Origin: an uncultured Clostridia bacterium
Lineage (GTDB): Bacteria > Bacillota > Clostridia > Christensenellales > Aristaeellaceae
Assembly (NCBI GenBank): GCA_934670175.1
Contig: CAKUOX010000003.1
Span: 1-64,000 of the forward strand
Reading direction: 5' to 3'
Length of the DNA stretch: 64,000 bases
Each line of letters begins with the position of its first letter. The first letter of the stretch is position 1. The position numbers and the translations under genes are program-made. Below are positions 37,642 through 44,771 of this stretch, in pieces. The notes beneath the pieces are model-generated. The model saw only the letters and a list, made by a program, of their open reading frames with translations. It was not told the origin of the DNA and made no database searches.

Positions 37642-37650
37642 ATTATAGCA
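37642..37650 (-). promoter_or_regulatory. Extended -10 promoter of the ROK gene
   Basis: Minus strand TGTGCTATAAT with -10 at 37642-37647; no clear -35. Confidence 0.5.
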
Positions 37651-37704
37651 CATATGCAAAGAATTATCCACTTCCAAACAAATGATTGTAGAATATATTC
37701 TGTT

Positions 37705-38280
37705 TTATTGCTTAATAATTGGTATTCTGGTATAGGAATTACCTTTTTCCGAGAAACAAACGGCATAGCCCGCGCCAAATTCTGGCTGCCATGCGTACAT
37801 GTGACGGTTTTCTTCAGGAAACCAGTGCGCCATCAGGCAGGCGATCACGCCGCCGTGGCATACGATCAGCGCATTGTCCGGCACGCCCTGTATCGCGGCA
37901 AGCACGCGCGCTCTGAAGGCATTCGACGATTCGCCGCCGGGCGGTACGGCACAGCCGCTCTCATCCGTGATCCATGCCTGATAATCCGGATCCGCACAGA
38001 GCTCGGCATAGCTGTGCTGCTCAAACCTTCCAAAATCGATCTCCCGCAGGCCATCGACGCGGCGATCCGCTTCGCGCCCAAACAACAGCAGCGCCGTCTC
38101 GTCGCAGCGCCGCATGCCGCTTGAAATGAGCACAAGGTCTCGCGCGTCCGGATAACGCGCTGTCGCACGTTTTTCCGACAGCATGCGCTTTCCAGCCTCC
38201 GAAAGCGGCAGATCGCTGCTGCCGCAGTACAGGCGGCGCTCGTTGGCTGCCGTCATGCCATGACGAATCAGATAGATCAT
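37705..38280 (-). CDS. cobC: Histidine phosphatase, alpha-ribazole phosphatase-like (CobC)
   Basis: 191 residues from the ATG at 38280, which overlaps the stop of the preceding gene by 4 bp. The phosphohistidine motif LIRHGMT is at 4-10, and the second histidine lies in VCHGGVI near 150. As last gene of a cobamide salvage operon it most likely removes the phosphate from alpha-ribazole phosphate or cobamide phosphate. The family is broad, so the substrate comes from context. Confidence 0.8.
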   Translation of the reverse strand: MIYLIRHGMTAANERRLYCGSSDLPLSEAGKRMLSEKRATARYPDARDLVLISSGMRRCDETALLLFGREADRRVDGLREIDFGRFEQHSYAELCADPDYQAWITDESGCAVPPGGESSNAFRARVLAAIQGVPDNALIVCHGGVIACLMAHWFPEENRHMYAWQPEFGAGYAVCFSEKGNSYTRIPIIKQ

Positions 38281-38657
38281 TGTCGTATCACCTGCGGTAT
38301 GCCGCAAAACAGGCGCGTAACGCGCGCGGCGTGCTGCGCAAGATAGTTATTCAGCCTGCCGTTCTCCTCACGCCAGAGCCGCATTTCGGCATCCATCGGC
38401 ACCACGCCGCATGAAAAATCCAAGCCGATCAGCATTTTATCCGCCCATTCGCCGCTGTGCCACTCAAAATAGGAAACGACGCTTTCACCGCGCCGCACGC
38501 AGCCCAGGACAAACAGCTCGAGCCCGTTAAAAGCATCCGCCGCCGTAAAGTCGATTTCGCGCATATCCGCATCCAGATGCACGATCCTCGACGCGCCGCG
38601 CGTATTTTGGGCGTATTCCTCCATCCCCTGATAGGCGCCGCCGAATATAAACTCCAT
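38277..38657 (-). CDS. Truncated CobU-like protein without a working P-loop
   Basis: 126 residues, about 50 shorter than CobU. The C-terminal half matches CobU well (GVVPMDAEMRLWREENGRLN, then RVTRLFCGIPQVI). The N-terminal nucleotide loop reads FGGAYQGMEEYA, where CobU has GGxxSGKSxxA, so the Walker Lys and Ser/Thr are missing. It lies between cobS and the cobC-like gene. It may be a partner subunit of the full CobU at 39407-39937, a regulatory protein, or a decayed copy. Confidence 0.7.
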   Translation of the reverse strand: MEFIFGGAYQGMEEYAQNTRGASRIVHLDADMREIDFTAADAFNGLELFVLGCVRRGESVVSYFEWHSGEWADKMLIGLDFSCGVVPMDAEMRLWREENGRLNNYLAQHAARVTRLFCGIPQVIRQ

Positions 38658-38672
38658 AATTGTCTGCCTCCC

Positions 38673-39410
38673 TCAGCGCAGGATCGCCAATGCCACAAGG
38701 CCGCACAGCTCCGAGACCGTGAGTGAAAAGCCCGCCAGATCACCTGACACGCCGCCCAGCGCGCGCGCACACCAGCGCATAGCCAGCGCATAGCCGCCGC
38801 CGACCGCCGCACCCACGACCAGTCCGCGCCAGCCAAGTGCAGCGCCCAGCGCCGCAAGCGCCAACGCTCCCTGTGCCAGCACGGCGACTGTGAAGCACGC
38901 AGGCGCGACATCGGAAGCGGCATACTGGCTGTGTCCCAGCGGCCTGAGCCTGAGCACGCAAAGCGCCGAGCCACAGCGCGACAGCACCGGAATCAGCATG
39001 AGCGCAGCGCAGCGTTCAACGGACGCCGCAGCCGCGAATTGCAGCATGAACAGCAGTGCGATCATCACCACGGCGAACGAGCCGACGTGCGAATCCTTCA
39101 GTATGCGCAGGCGTTCCTCGCGGCTGCGCCAGGAGAGCATCGCATCCGACGTATCCATATAGCCGTCCAGATGGATAAAGCCCGTCAGCAGAAACGGTGC
39201 GGCGGCAATCAGCGCACCTGCCAGCAGCGGCGGCAAAAAGCGCTTCGCCAGCAGCGCCAGCGCCCACCAGAGCGCGCCGAGCACCAGTCCCACCAGCGGC
39301 AGGCAGGCGAGCATATGCCGTCTGAGCGCCTCGTCCCAGCTCTTCAAGCGCAGCGGTATCGCGCTGAACATGCCGAGCGCCATCAAAAACGCCGTCCACA
39401 GCTTCTTCAC
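38673..39410 (-). CDS. cobS: Adenosylcobinamide-GDP ribazoletransferase
   Basis: 245 residues with about six membrane helices. The start is GTG at 39410, overlapping the cobU stop (GTGA), with AAGGGGG upstream. The family motif region FIHLDGYMDTSDAMLSWRSR near 75-95 carries the acidic residues that bind Mg2+. CobS joins the activated corrinoid to alpha-ribazole in the membrane, the last assembly step of cobalamin. Context with CobT and CobU supports this. Confidence 0.95.
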   Translation of the reverse strand: MKKLWTAFLMALGMFSAIPLRLKSWDEALRRHMLACLPLVGLVLGALWWALALLAKRFLPPLLAGALIAAAPFLLTGFIHLDGYMDTSDAMLSWRSREERLRILKDSHVGSFAVVMIALLFMLQFAAAASVERCAALMLIPVLSRCGSALCVLRLRPLGHSQYAASDVAPACFTVAVLAQGALALAALGAALGWRGLVVGAAVGGGYALAMRWCARALGGVSGDLAGFSLTVSELCGLVALAILR

Positions 39411-39937
39411 AGCGGTTTCGCCCCCTTATGACAGATCACACACCCGGCGGAGACCTCCAGCACATTATCGCATAGCTGCGCAAGGCGCCGATCCACGAAG
39501 GCCAGACCTCTGCGGTAACGCTCCGTCCATTCGTCGTAAATCGCCGCGTCTCCGTAAATATAATCCGAAACGAACACGGCGCTGCGCACGCTGCGCGCAA
39601 ATATCTCCAGCTGCGCGGCCACGCGCTCGGGTGCGTCCGCGTCAAAGCCGCCGGGCGCAAACATTTCATTTGCCAGCAGCGCCGTCACACTGTCGAGCAG
39701 GAACGAACCGCCCTCATCCGCGCCTTTCAGGCAGGACGGAATATCCCGCCCGCATTCCAGCGTTTCAAAGCCCCAGCCGTCCCTGTCCTGAATGTGGCGC
39801 GCAATGCGCGCATCGTCCTCCGCGCCGGTAGAGATCATGGTCGCCACATAATACAGCGGCGCGCCCTCTGCCCTGGCCAGCCGCTGGGCATACCAGGATT
39901 TGCCGTTCTTGCAGCCGCCGGATATAAAGGTCAGCAT
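39407..39937 (-). CDS. cobU: Adenosylcobinamide kinase / adenosylcobinamide-phosphate guanylyltransferase
   Basis: 176 residues from the ATG at 39937, after AGAGG and AGAAGG. P-loop FISGGCKNGKSWYA at 4-17, then YYVATM and LLDSVTALLANEM. It phosphorylates cobinamide and transfers GMP, giving the substrate of CobS. The C-terminus is divergent from typical CobU, whereas the small CobU-like protein nearby keeps that part. It lies 4 bp after cobT. Confidence 0.9.
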   Translation of the reverse strand: MLTFISGGCKNGKSWYAQRLARAEGAPLYYVATMISTGAEDDARIARHIQDRDGWGFETLECGRDIPSCLKGADEGGSFLLDSVTALLANEMFAPGGFDADAPERVAAQLEIFARSVRSAVFVSDYIYGDAAIYDEWTERYRRGLAFVDRRLAQLCDNVLEVSAGCVICHKGAKPL

Positions 39938-39941
39938 CCTT

Positions 39942-41015
39942 CTACCTCTGCAGGCGCGCGTCCGCACGAATCTCGGCAAGATAGCCGTCGTCGATGCGTG
40001 CCTCGTCAAACGTCGCCATGTCCTTAAGCACCGTCAGCGCCGCGTCGATCACCTCAAAGGCGATCGGACAGCCACTGCCCTCGCCCAAGCGCATCTGCAG
40101 ATCCAGCATGGGCTTAAGCCCCATTTCGCGTATTGCCAGCAGATAGCCGCGCTCGCAGGAAATGTGCGAGGCGAAGAGATAATCAGCGCAGGCAGGCGCT
40201 ATGCGACACGCGCACAGCGCCGCTACGGCGGAAATATAGCCGTCCACCACCACGGGCAGCCGCCGCGCCGCCGCGCCCAGAAACGCGCCGCACATCGCCG
40301 CAATGTCGAAACCGCCCAGCTTTGAAAGCACATCCACCGGATCGCCGCGATCGGGCGCATAGCGTGTGATCGCGGCGTCGATGATCTCACGCTTCCGCGC
40401 AAAGCCCTTATCGCTTACGCCGCCGCCGCGACCCACCGTCTCGCAGGCGGGGAGCTCCAGCAAGCACGAGAGCACCGCGCTGGAGGTGGTGGTATTGCCA
40501 ATGCCCATCTCTCCCACGCCCAGAATCTCCACGCCCTCATCTGCCGCATCCGCCGCGGCCTGAATGCCGGTCTGAATGGCTTCCAGCGCCTGCGCGCGGG
40601 TCATCGCGGGCTCCACTGCCAGATTGCGCGTGCCATGCGCGATCTTCTTGTTAATGACGCCCTCCTGCGAAAAATCGGCGTTGATGCCTACGTCGTAGAC
40701 GCGCAGCTCGGTGCGGAAATGCCTTGCGAGCACTGCCACGCCGGTGAGCCCGCGCGTGAAATTAATGGTCTGTGCCAGCGTGACCGACTGCGGCGCGGAA
40801 GCCACGCCCTCGGCCACCACGCCGTTATCCGACGCAAATATCAGTATACGGCGCTTTTTGGCGTCGTTTTGCACGCGGCCGGTGATACCCGCAAAGCGCA
40901 CGGAAATATCCTCCAGCGCACCCAGACTGCCCGGCGGCTTGGCAAGCGCCGCCTGCCGTTCTCGAGCGCGCCGCATCGCCTCCGCATCGAGCGGCGGAAT
41001 GTGAATATCAAGCAT
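39942..41015 (-). CDS. cobT: Nicotinate-nucleotide-dimethylbenzimidazole phosphoribosyltransferase
   Basis: 357 residues, usual length. Starts MLDIHIPPLDAEAMRRARER; contains AKPPGSLGALEDI, ASDNGVVAEGVASAPQSVT, GEMGIGNTT and GRGGGVSD. It activates the lower-ligand base to alpha-ribazole phosphate. The start overlaps the end of the CbiR-like gene by 8 bp, with GGAGGG as ribosome site. Confidence 0.96.
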   Translation of the reverse strand: MLDIHIPPLDAEAMRRARERQAALAKPPGSLGALEDISVRFAGITGRVQNDAKKRRILIFASDNGVVAEGVASAPQSVTLAQTINFTRGLTGVAVLARHFRTELRVYDVGINADFSQEGVINKKIAHGTRNLAVEPAMTRAQALEAIQTGIQAAADAADEGVEILGVGEMGIGNTTTSSAVLSCLLELPACETVGRGGGVSDKGFARKREIIDAAITRYAPDRGDPVDVLSKLGGFDIAAMCGAFLGAAARRLPVVVDGYISAVAALCACRIAPACADYLFASHISCERGYLLAIREMGLKPMLDLQMRLGEGSGCPIAFEVIDAALTVLKDMATFDEARIDDGYLAEIRADARLQR

Positions 41016-41754
41016 CTAAAAAGCCCTCCTTCGCCAAATACGCCATGCAGGCGCGCGCATCGCAGCTTTCGATGCACCAGACGGCCTCCGGCGCATACCT
41101 CTCAAGCAGCTTGAGCGTATCGCGCATATCCAGCGTGCCTCTGTCCAGCGGCGCATGCGTATCGCGCGCGCCGTCGTTGTTGTGCAGGTGCACATGCCCG
41201 ATATGCCGCCCAAACAGGCGTATCCAATCGGCCGTCGGAATTCTGGAGTAGGCGTTGGCGTGCCCCACGTCCAGACAGATTCGCACGCGCGGATCGTCCA
41301 CGCCCTCGACCACCTGCAAAAGCGGCTCAGGCACAGGCTCCAGCACATTTTCAAGCATCATCTCAAAGCCTTCCGGCAGCTCCTGCGCGAAGCCGCGCCA
41401 GAACGAGATGGACTTGGGCACAAACCATTCTGGATAATATACCTGCGGTGCAAAGCCCGAATGCACGATCAGGCGATGGACGCCCAGCCGAACGCAGGTC
41501 TCGACCGCCTGACGATAGCGGTGCAGACTTACCGCGCCGATCATAGAATCAATGGCGCAGGGCGTAAGCTCATAGTAGGACGCGTGCAGCGAAAGCGGCG
41601 CAAACGGCGCAAGCTGACGCCGCTTTTCGGCGATCAGCGCTTCGTTTTCCATATTTTCCGCCTGACAAAAGGCGATAGTCTCCACACCTGTGCCCCACTT
41701 TGCGGCAAGCTCCGGCGCGGATGGATCCATTTCCGAAATCGTTATGCTTCGCAT
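41008..41754 (-). CDS. TIM-barrel (AP endonuclease 2/xylose isomerase-like) protein, probable CbiR cobamide-remodelling hydrolase
   Basis: 248 residues from the ATG at 41754, after AGGGGA; a longer frame runs into the riboswitch leader and is not coding. Sugar-phosphate isomerase/epimerase fold with metal-type positions LSLHASYYEL, LIVHSGF, MLENVLEP, CLDVGHANAY and HVHLHNND. Position as first gene behind a cobalamin riboswitch, before cobT-cobU-cobS, matches CbiR of Akkermansia muciniphila. That enzyme, from the same superfamily, cuts the nucleotide loop off cobamides so they can be rebuilt. Function is inferred from fold and context. Confidence 0.7.
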   Translation of the reverse strand: MRSITISEMDPSAPELAAKWGTGVETIAFCQAENMENEALIAEKRRQLAPFAPLSLHASYYELTPCAIDSMIGAVSLHRYRQAVETCVRLGVHRLIVHSGFAPQVYYPEWFVPKSISFWRGFAQELPEGFEMMLENVLEPVPEPLLQVVEGVDDPRVRICLDVGHANAYSRIPTADWIRLFGRHIGHVHLHNNDGARDTHAPLDRGTLDMRDTLKLLERYAPEAVWCIESCDARACMAYLAKEGFLDA

Positions 41755-41899
41755 CAAAAGCCGTCCCCTGTTAATAATTGAATACTCCGAATCAAGACAA
41801 TAGTCACAAAGCGATCCGGCGCAGCGGCGGGCGCGCCTTAAAGCAGCTATTGCGCATCCAACACCTTCTTCGCGAGGCTCGAGCTGCAATGACCAGCCC

Positions 41900-41923
41900 G
41901 ACAGCTTTCCTGACTCCTGGCTT
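41900..41923 (-). other. Second B12-box-like sequence in the leader
   Basis: On the minus strand AGTCAGGAAAGCTGTC matches the riboswitch B12 box AGTCAGAAAACCTGCC (42155-42170) at 13 of 16 bases. It lies after the terminator and has no recognisable 5' riboswitch half. Confidence 0.4.
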
Positions 41924-41961
41924 AAAAAAAACCGGTCGAACAGCGCCCCCTGCCCGACCGG
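41924..41961 (-). terminator. Leader terminator between riboswitch and the CbiR-like gene
   Basis: Minus strand: CCGGTCG..CGACCGG stem followed by TTTTTTTT. It is placed to stop transcription after the riboswitch when cobalamin is bound. The leader 41755-42144 shows no gene. Confidence 0.8.
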
Positions 41962-42144
41962 CCTATCTGCGTTCGCACACCAGAGCGCCGCATGCCGGGG
42001 GATTTGGCCTGCAACACAATGACTGCGAACATAAAAAACAGGATATATCAGATTCTTCGCCGATACATCCCGCAACACATATTTCGCCGCTGCTTCACGC
42101 CGAAATCGGAACATATCCTTCTTTGAGACCGAAGAAAGCAATAC

Positions 42145-42322
42145 GCGATCCGCAGGCAGGTTTTCTGACTAAGCCTCATCGCCTTGCGCGCCTTCTCGGC
42201 CTTTGACCAATGGCATCGTGCGCTCGGCTCCACATCACAGCAGCGGTCCTGTTGGGGAATTGCACCCCTATTCCCTTTCACCCCAAATCGGGTTCACCTG
42301 AGGATTTCCGATATTCTGTTTT
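42145..42322 (-). ncRNA. Cobalamin riboswitch
   Basis: Minus strand, in order: AGGTGAACCCG, GGGGTGAAAGGGAATAGGGG, TGCAATTCCCC, GCTGCTGTGATG and the B12 box AGTCAGAAAACCTGCC at 42155-42170. These are the conserved pieces of the adenosylcobalamin/cobalamin aptamer, in the right order and spacing. It controls the operon cbiR-like to cobC; the terminator at 41924-41961 is the likely expression platform. Confidence 0.92.
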
Positions 42323-42331
42323 TCAATACGT

Positions 42332-42360
42332 ATTATAGCACAACTCCCCTGCTTTGTAAA
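42332..42360 (-). promoter_or_regulatory. Promoter of the cobamide operon
   Basis: Minus strand: TTTACA (42355-42360), 17-bp spacer, TATAAT (42332-42337) with TGTGC before it. Transcription would start near 42325, just before the aptamer. Confidence 0.85.
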
Positions 42361-42384
42361 GCGCATGCAGATATTTTACCGATG

Positions 42385-42660
42385 CTATTTTTCATCCTGC
42401 GCTTTCACGATCGCCACGATCTCGGAAAACTTTCCGGTAACATAATCGTAGCTCTCGCGCCTGTGCGGCAAAAGGCAGTTTGAGCAGTCCTTGATGCCGC
42501 TCTCCGTATAGCAGAAATGCCCGCCGCATTTCCTGCCCAGCGCGTACAGCGGGCAATAGCAGAACAGGCAGTTGAAGTTCTCCGGCCTGTCCGTGCTATG
42601 GCAGGGGAAATATTCGCATTCCCGATTTTGAAAAAAAGCGTAGTGCCGTTCATCCGCCAT
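42385..42660 (-). CDS. Cysteine-rich small domain protein (PF04071-type)
   Basis: About 91 residues; ATG at 42660, or TTG at 42666 closer to GGAGG. Cysteines are arranged as CEYFPC, CLFCYCPLYALGRKCGG, FCYTESGIKDCSNC, a likely metal-binding module. This matches, from memory, the cysteine-rich small domain family often found beside corrinoid genes. It ends 25 bp before the -35 of the cobamide operon promoter. A role in metal or corrinoid handling is plausible but unproven. Confidence 0.7.
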   Translation of the reverse strand: MADERHYAFFQNRECEYFPCHSTDRPENFNCLFCYCPLYALGRKCGGHFCYTESGIKDCSNCLLPHRRESYDYVTGKFSEIVAIVKAQDEK

Positions 42661-42696
42661 GTTCAAATCAACCTCCAGATCTGTCTGCGGCAGCGC

Positions 42697-42725
42697 TTGA
42701 AATTTATCGCGCGCCGCGCTATAAT
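42697..42725 (+). promoter_or_regulatory. Promoter of the greA-type gene
   Basis: TTGAAA (42697-42702), 17-bp spacer, TATAAT (42720-42725). Confidence 0.85.
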
Positions 42726-42759
42726 GGGGCGGAAATCAATCCGCAAGGGGGCTTTAGCC

Positions 42760-43266
42760 ATGTATGACGAGTTGAGCGCCGTCGATATCCAAAAAATGCA
42801 GGAGGAAATCGACTACCGCATGCGAGAGGTCCGGCCAAAGATCATCGAGGATCTGAAAACCGCGCGCGGCTTTGGCGACCTGAGCGAGAATTACGAATAC
42901 AAGGCCGCCAAGCAGGAGCTTCGCCGCTGCGACAGCCGCCTGCGCTACCTGCGCCGCATGATCAACACCGCGCGGGTCATTCCCGAAAAGGCGCCGAAGG
43001 ACGGCGTGGTCGAGCTGTTCGACAAAGTAGAAATCTACTATGAGGACGATCAGGAGACCGAAACCATCCAGCTGATGACCACGCTGCGCCAGGATGCGCT
43101 CAGCTCCATCATCAGTAAGGAATCGCCGCTCGGGCGCGCCGTGATGGGGCGCAGGGTCGGCGACCGCGTCGAGGTGCGCGTCAGCGACGACGTGCATTAC
43201 TTCGTGCAGATCCGCGCCATCCATAAGGGTGCGGATGATGATTCCCTGCCCATCAGCAGCTTTTAA
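42760..43266 (+). CDS. greA: GreA/GreB-family transcript cleavage factor
   Basis: 168 residues from the ATG at 42760, after AAGGGGG; a longer frame upstream covers the promoter and is not real. N-terminal coiled coil (about 5-78) with the acidic tip ARGFGDLSENYEYKAAKQE, then the FKBP-like C-terminal domain (SPLGRAVMGRRVGDRVEV). It stimulates RNA cleavage by backtracked RNA polymerase. It is somewhat divergent from standard GreA, so it may be a second Gre-type factor of the genome. Confidence 0.88.
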   Translation: MYDELSAVDIQKMQEEIDYRMREVRPKIIEDLKTARGFGDLSENYEYKAAKQELRRCDSRLRYLRRMINTARVIPEKAPKDGVVELFDKVEIYYEDDQETETIQLMTTLRQDALSSIISKESPLGRAVMGRRVGDRVEVRVSDDVHYFVQIRAIHKGADDDSLPISSF

Positions 43267-43314
43267 CGCAGCCTTGAACGCGATCTCGGCCGACGCCGCG
43301 CCTTGTCCCCGAGC

Positions 43315-44463
43315 TCAGCCGAGATCCTCACCAAGATCGTCGATCGAAATATTCACGCCGTTGACCTCCACGCCCTCGTCAGCGCGAATGAGTATGTAGC
43401 GCGAGCCGTCGATCGTGCGGGTCTGGATCAAATCGCTGCGCTCGGGATTGACCTTCACGATCACGTCCGGCGTGCGCAGCTCGAATTTCTTCACGTCCAC
43501 AATGTTCTGCGCCTTCAGATCGGTCGCGCCGAAGGTCTCGTCATAGCGCTCCTCAAAGCTCTCCAAATGCTTATCCGCCACGCCGCATTCCCGCAGCATG
43601 GCGCTCATTTCGCGCTTGGATACCGTGGGGATCTCCGGCGATTTTTCGCTTTTGCGTTCCTCTACCAGATTGCGAATCTGCTCGTGCACCGTCTGCACCA
43701 CCTCCAGATTGCAATCCTCCGCCAGCGTGTCGCTCAACAGCGCTTCAAATGCCTCCTGCTGCTCGGCGGCGGGCATCGGCGGGCGGTTATCGAACACTGC
43801 GTTTGCGAATTCCTCGTGGCTCTCGGCGGCGTCGCGGTTGTAATAGAGCGCGCCGTAAATGTTTGCGCCGCCGTCCTCATAGGCGGGGAACATAAAGCCC
43901 AGCTCCGGAGCGGACACCACCCATTCCAGGTCACGGTCGTGAAACGCCTTGTCCTCGGTGCAATAGCAGAGCGCCGGCCGCGTCAGCTTTACCGGACAGA
44001 CGCAGCACAGAATATAGGAAAACACATCCTGCGAGTATTCGTCCGCCTTATATTCGTCGCGCGCGCGGAAGGGTATGTCATAGCTGTCGTGCATCAGCAA
44101 GATCAGATAATTGCCTTCCATCTGCAGCGAATCGATCACGCTGCGGTAGAAGCGTTCCAGCGCCTGATCCACCTTCAGCGCCGTGCTGTTGAGCGCGGTG
44201 AGCAGGCGGTGCTGCTCGCTGTCGGCCACCTGATCCGGCCTGAACGCGATCTCGATCAGATTTTTGCCGGGAATGCCCGAAAGCGCGCGCCTGAACAGTG
44301 CCAGATATTTTTCGCCCTCCTCCTGCGGCAGCGTAAGCAGCGAATGCGAGAATTCAGAAATAATATCGCCCTTTTCATCCACATAGCAGCCGCGAATGCA
44401 GTCGATGCTGTTGCGGTCGGGGTTGAGTCGCCTGCGGATCTCGGCAATTTCCTGTTTATTCAT
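43315..44463 (-). CDS. DUF4317 protein
   Basis: 382 residues, cytoplasmic, no membrane segments. Opens MNKQEIAEIRRRLNPDRNSI and contains IRGCYVDEKGDIISEFSHSL and ALCYCTEDKAFHDRDLEWVV, all typical of DUF4317, a family widespread in Clostridia with unknown function. It stands alone. An extended -10, TGCTATAAT (44518-44525), precedes it in a CG-alternating stretch. Confidence 0.85.
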   Translation of the reverse strand: MNKQEIAEIRRRLNPDRNSIDCIRGCYVDEKGDIISEFSHSLLTLPQEEGEKYLALFRRALSGIPGKNLIEIAFRPDQVADSEQHRLLTALNSTALKVDQALERFYRSVIDSLQMEGNYLILLMHDSYDIPFRARDEYKADEYSQDVFSYILCCVCPVKLTRPALCYCTEDKAFHDRDLEWVVSAPELGFMFPAYEDGGANIYGALYYNRDAAESHEEFANAVFDNRPPMPAAEQQEAFEALLSDTLAEDCNLEVVQTVHEQIRNLVEERKSEKSPEIPTVSKREMSAMLRECGVADKHLESFEERYDETFGATDLKAQNIVDVKKFELRTPDVIVKVNPERSDLIQTRTIDGSRYILIRADEGVEVNGVNISIDDLGEDLG

Positions 44464-44517
44464 AATTATTGATTCCTTTTCCCTGTGGTTTAATTTGACG
44501 TGCCTGACGGCATAATG

Positions 44518-44526
44518 ATTATAGCA
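44518..44526 (-). promoter_or_regulatory. Extended -10 promoter of the DUF4317 gene
   Basis: Minus strand CGTGCTATAAT, -10 at 44518-44523; the spacer region is alternating CG (44527-44536). The rest of 44464-44771 holds only the acsB control region. Confidence 0.5.
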
Positions 44527-44661
44527 CGCGCGCGCGTCCAGTTTGCGGCAGGAATATGATCTTTTCCGTACAGCGCAGTACGTTTTTCACCGACGCTTCG
44601 CCAAACGACTGCCATTCAATTAAAATGCCGTATTTGTTACCGCAAAAAACGCGAATTGCCC

Positions 44662-44690
44662 TTGAAAAAAACGCCGTTTTACCTTATAAT
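44662..44690 (+). promoter_or_regulatory. Promoter of the acsB operon with a palindrome in the spacer
   Basis: TTGAAA (44662-44667), 17-bp spacer, TATAAT (44685-44690). The spacer contains a perfect palindrome AAAACG-C-CGTTTT at 44668-44680, a candidate repressor site placed where binding would block RNA polymerase. Confidence 0.8.
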
Positions 44691-44704
44691 GTTAAATGTG
44701 AGTT

Positions 44705-44727
44705 GGCATCCCCGGGTAAGGGATGCC
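44705..44727 (+). other. 5' leader hairpin of the acsB mRNA
   Basis: Perfect 8-bp stem GGCATCCC/GGGATGCC with a 7-base loop, about 8 nt after the predicted transcript start. It has no T-tract, so mRNA stabilisation is more likely than termination. Confidence 0.5.
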
Positions 44728-44771
44728 GCATGATCGAATTCGAACCGAAAATGATATAAGGAGACATTCAT

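Noticed and set aside
41755..42141. N-terminal extension of the CbiR-like protein to 377 residues
   Set aside because: It would run through the terminator and up to the B12 box of the riboswitch leader; the ATG at 41754 has a good ribosome site.
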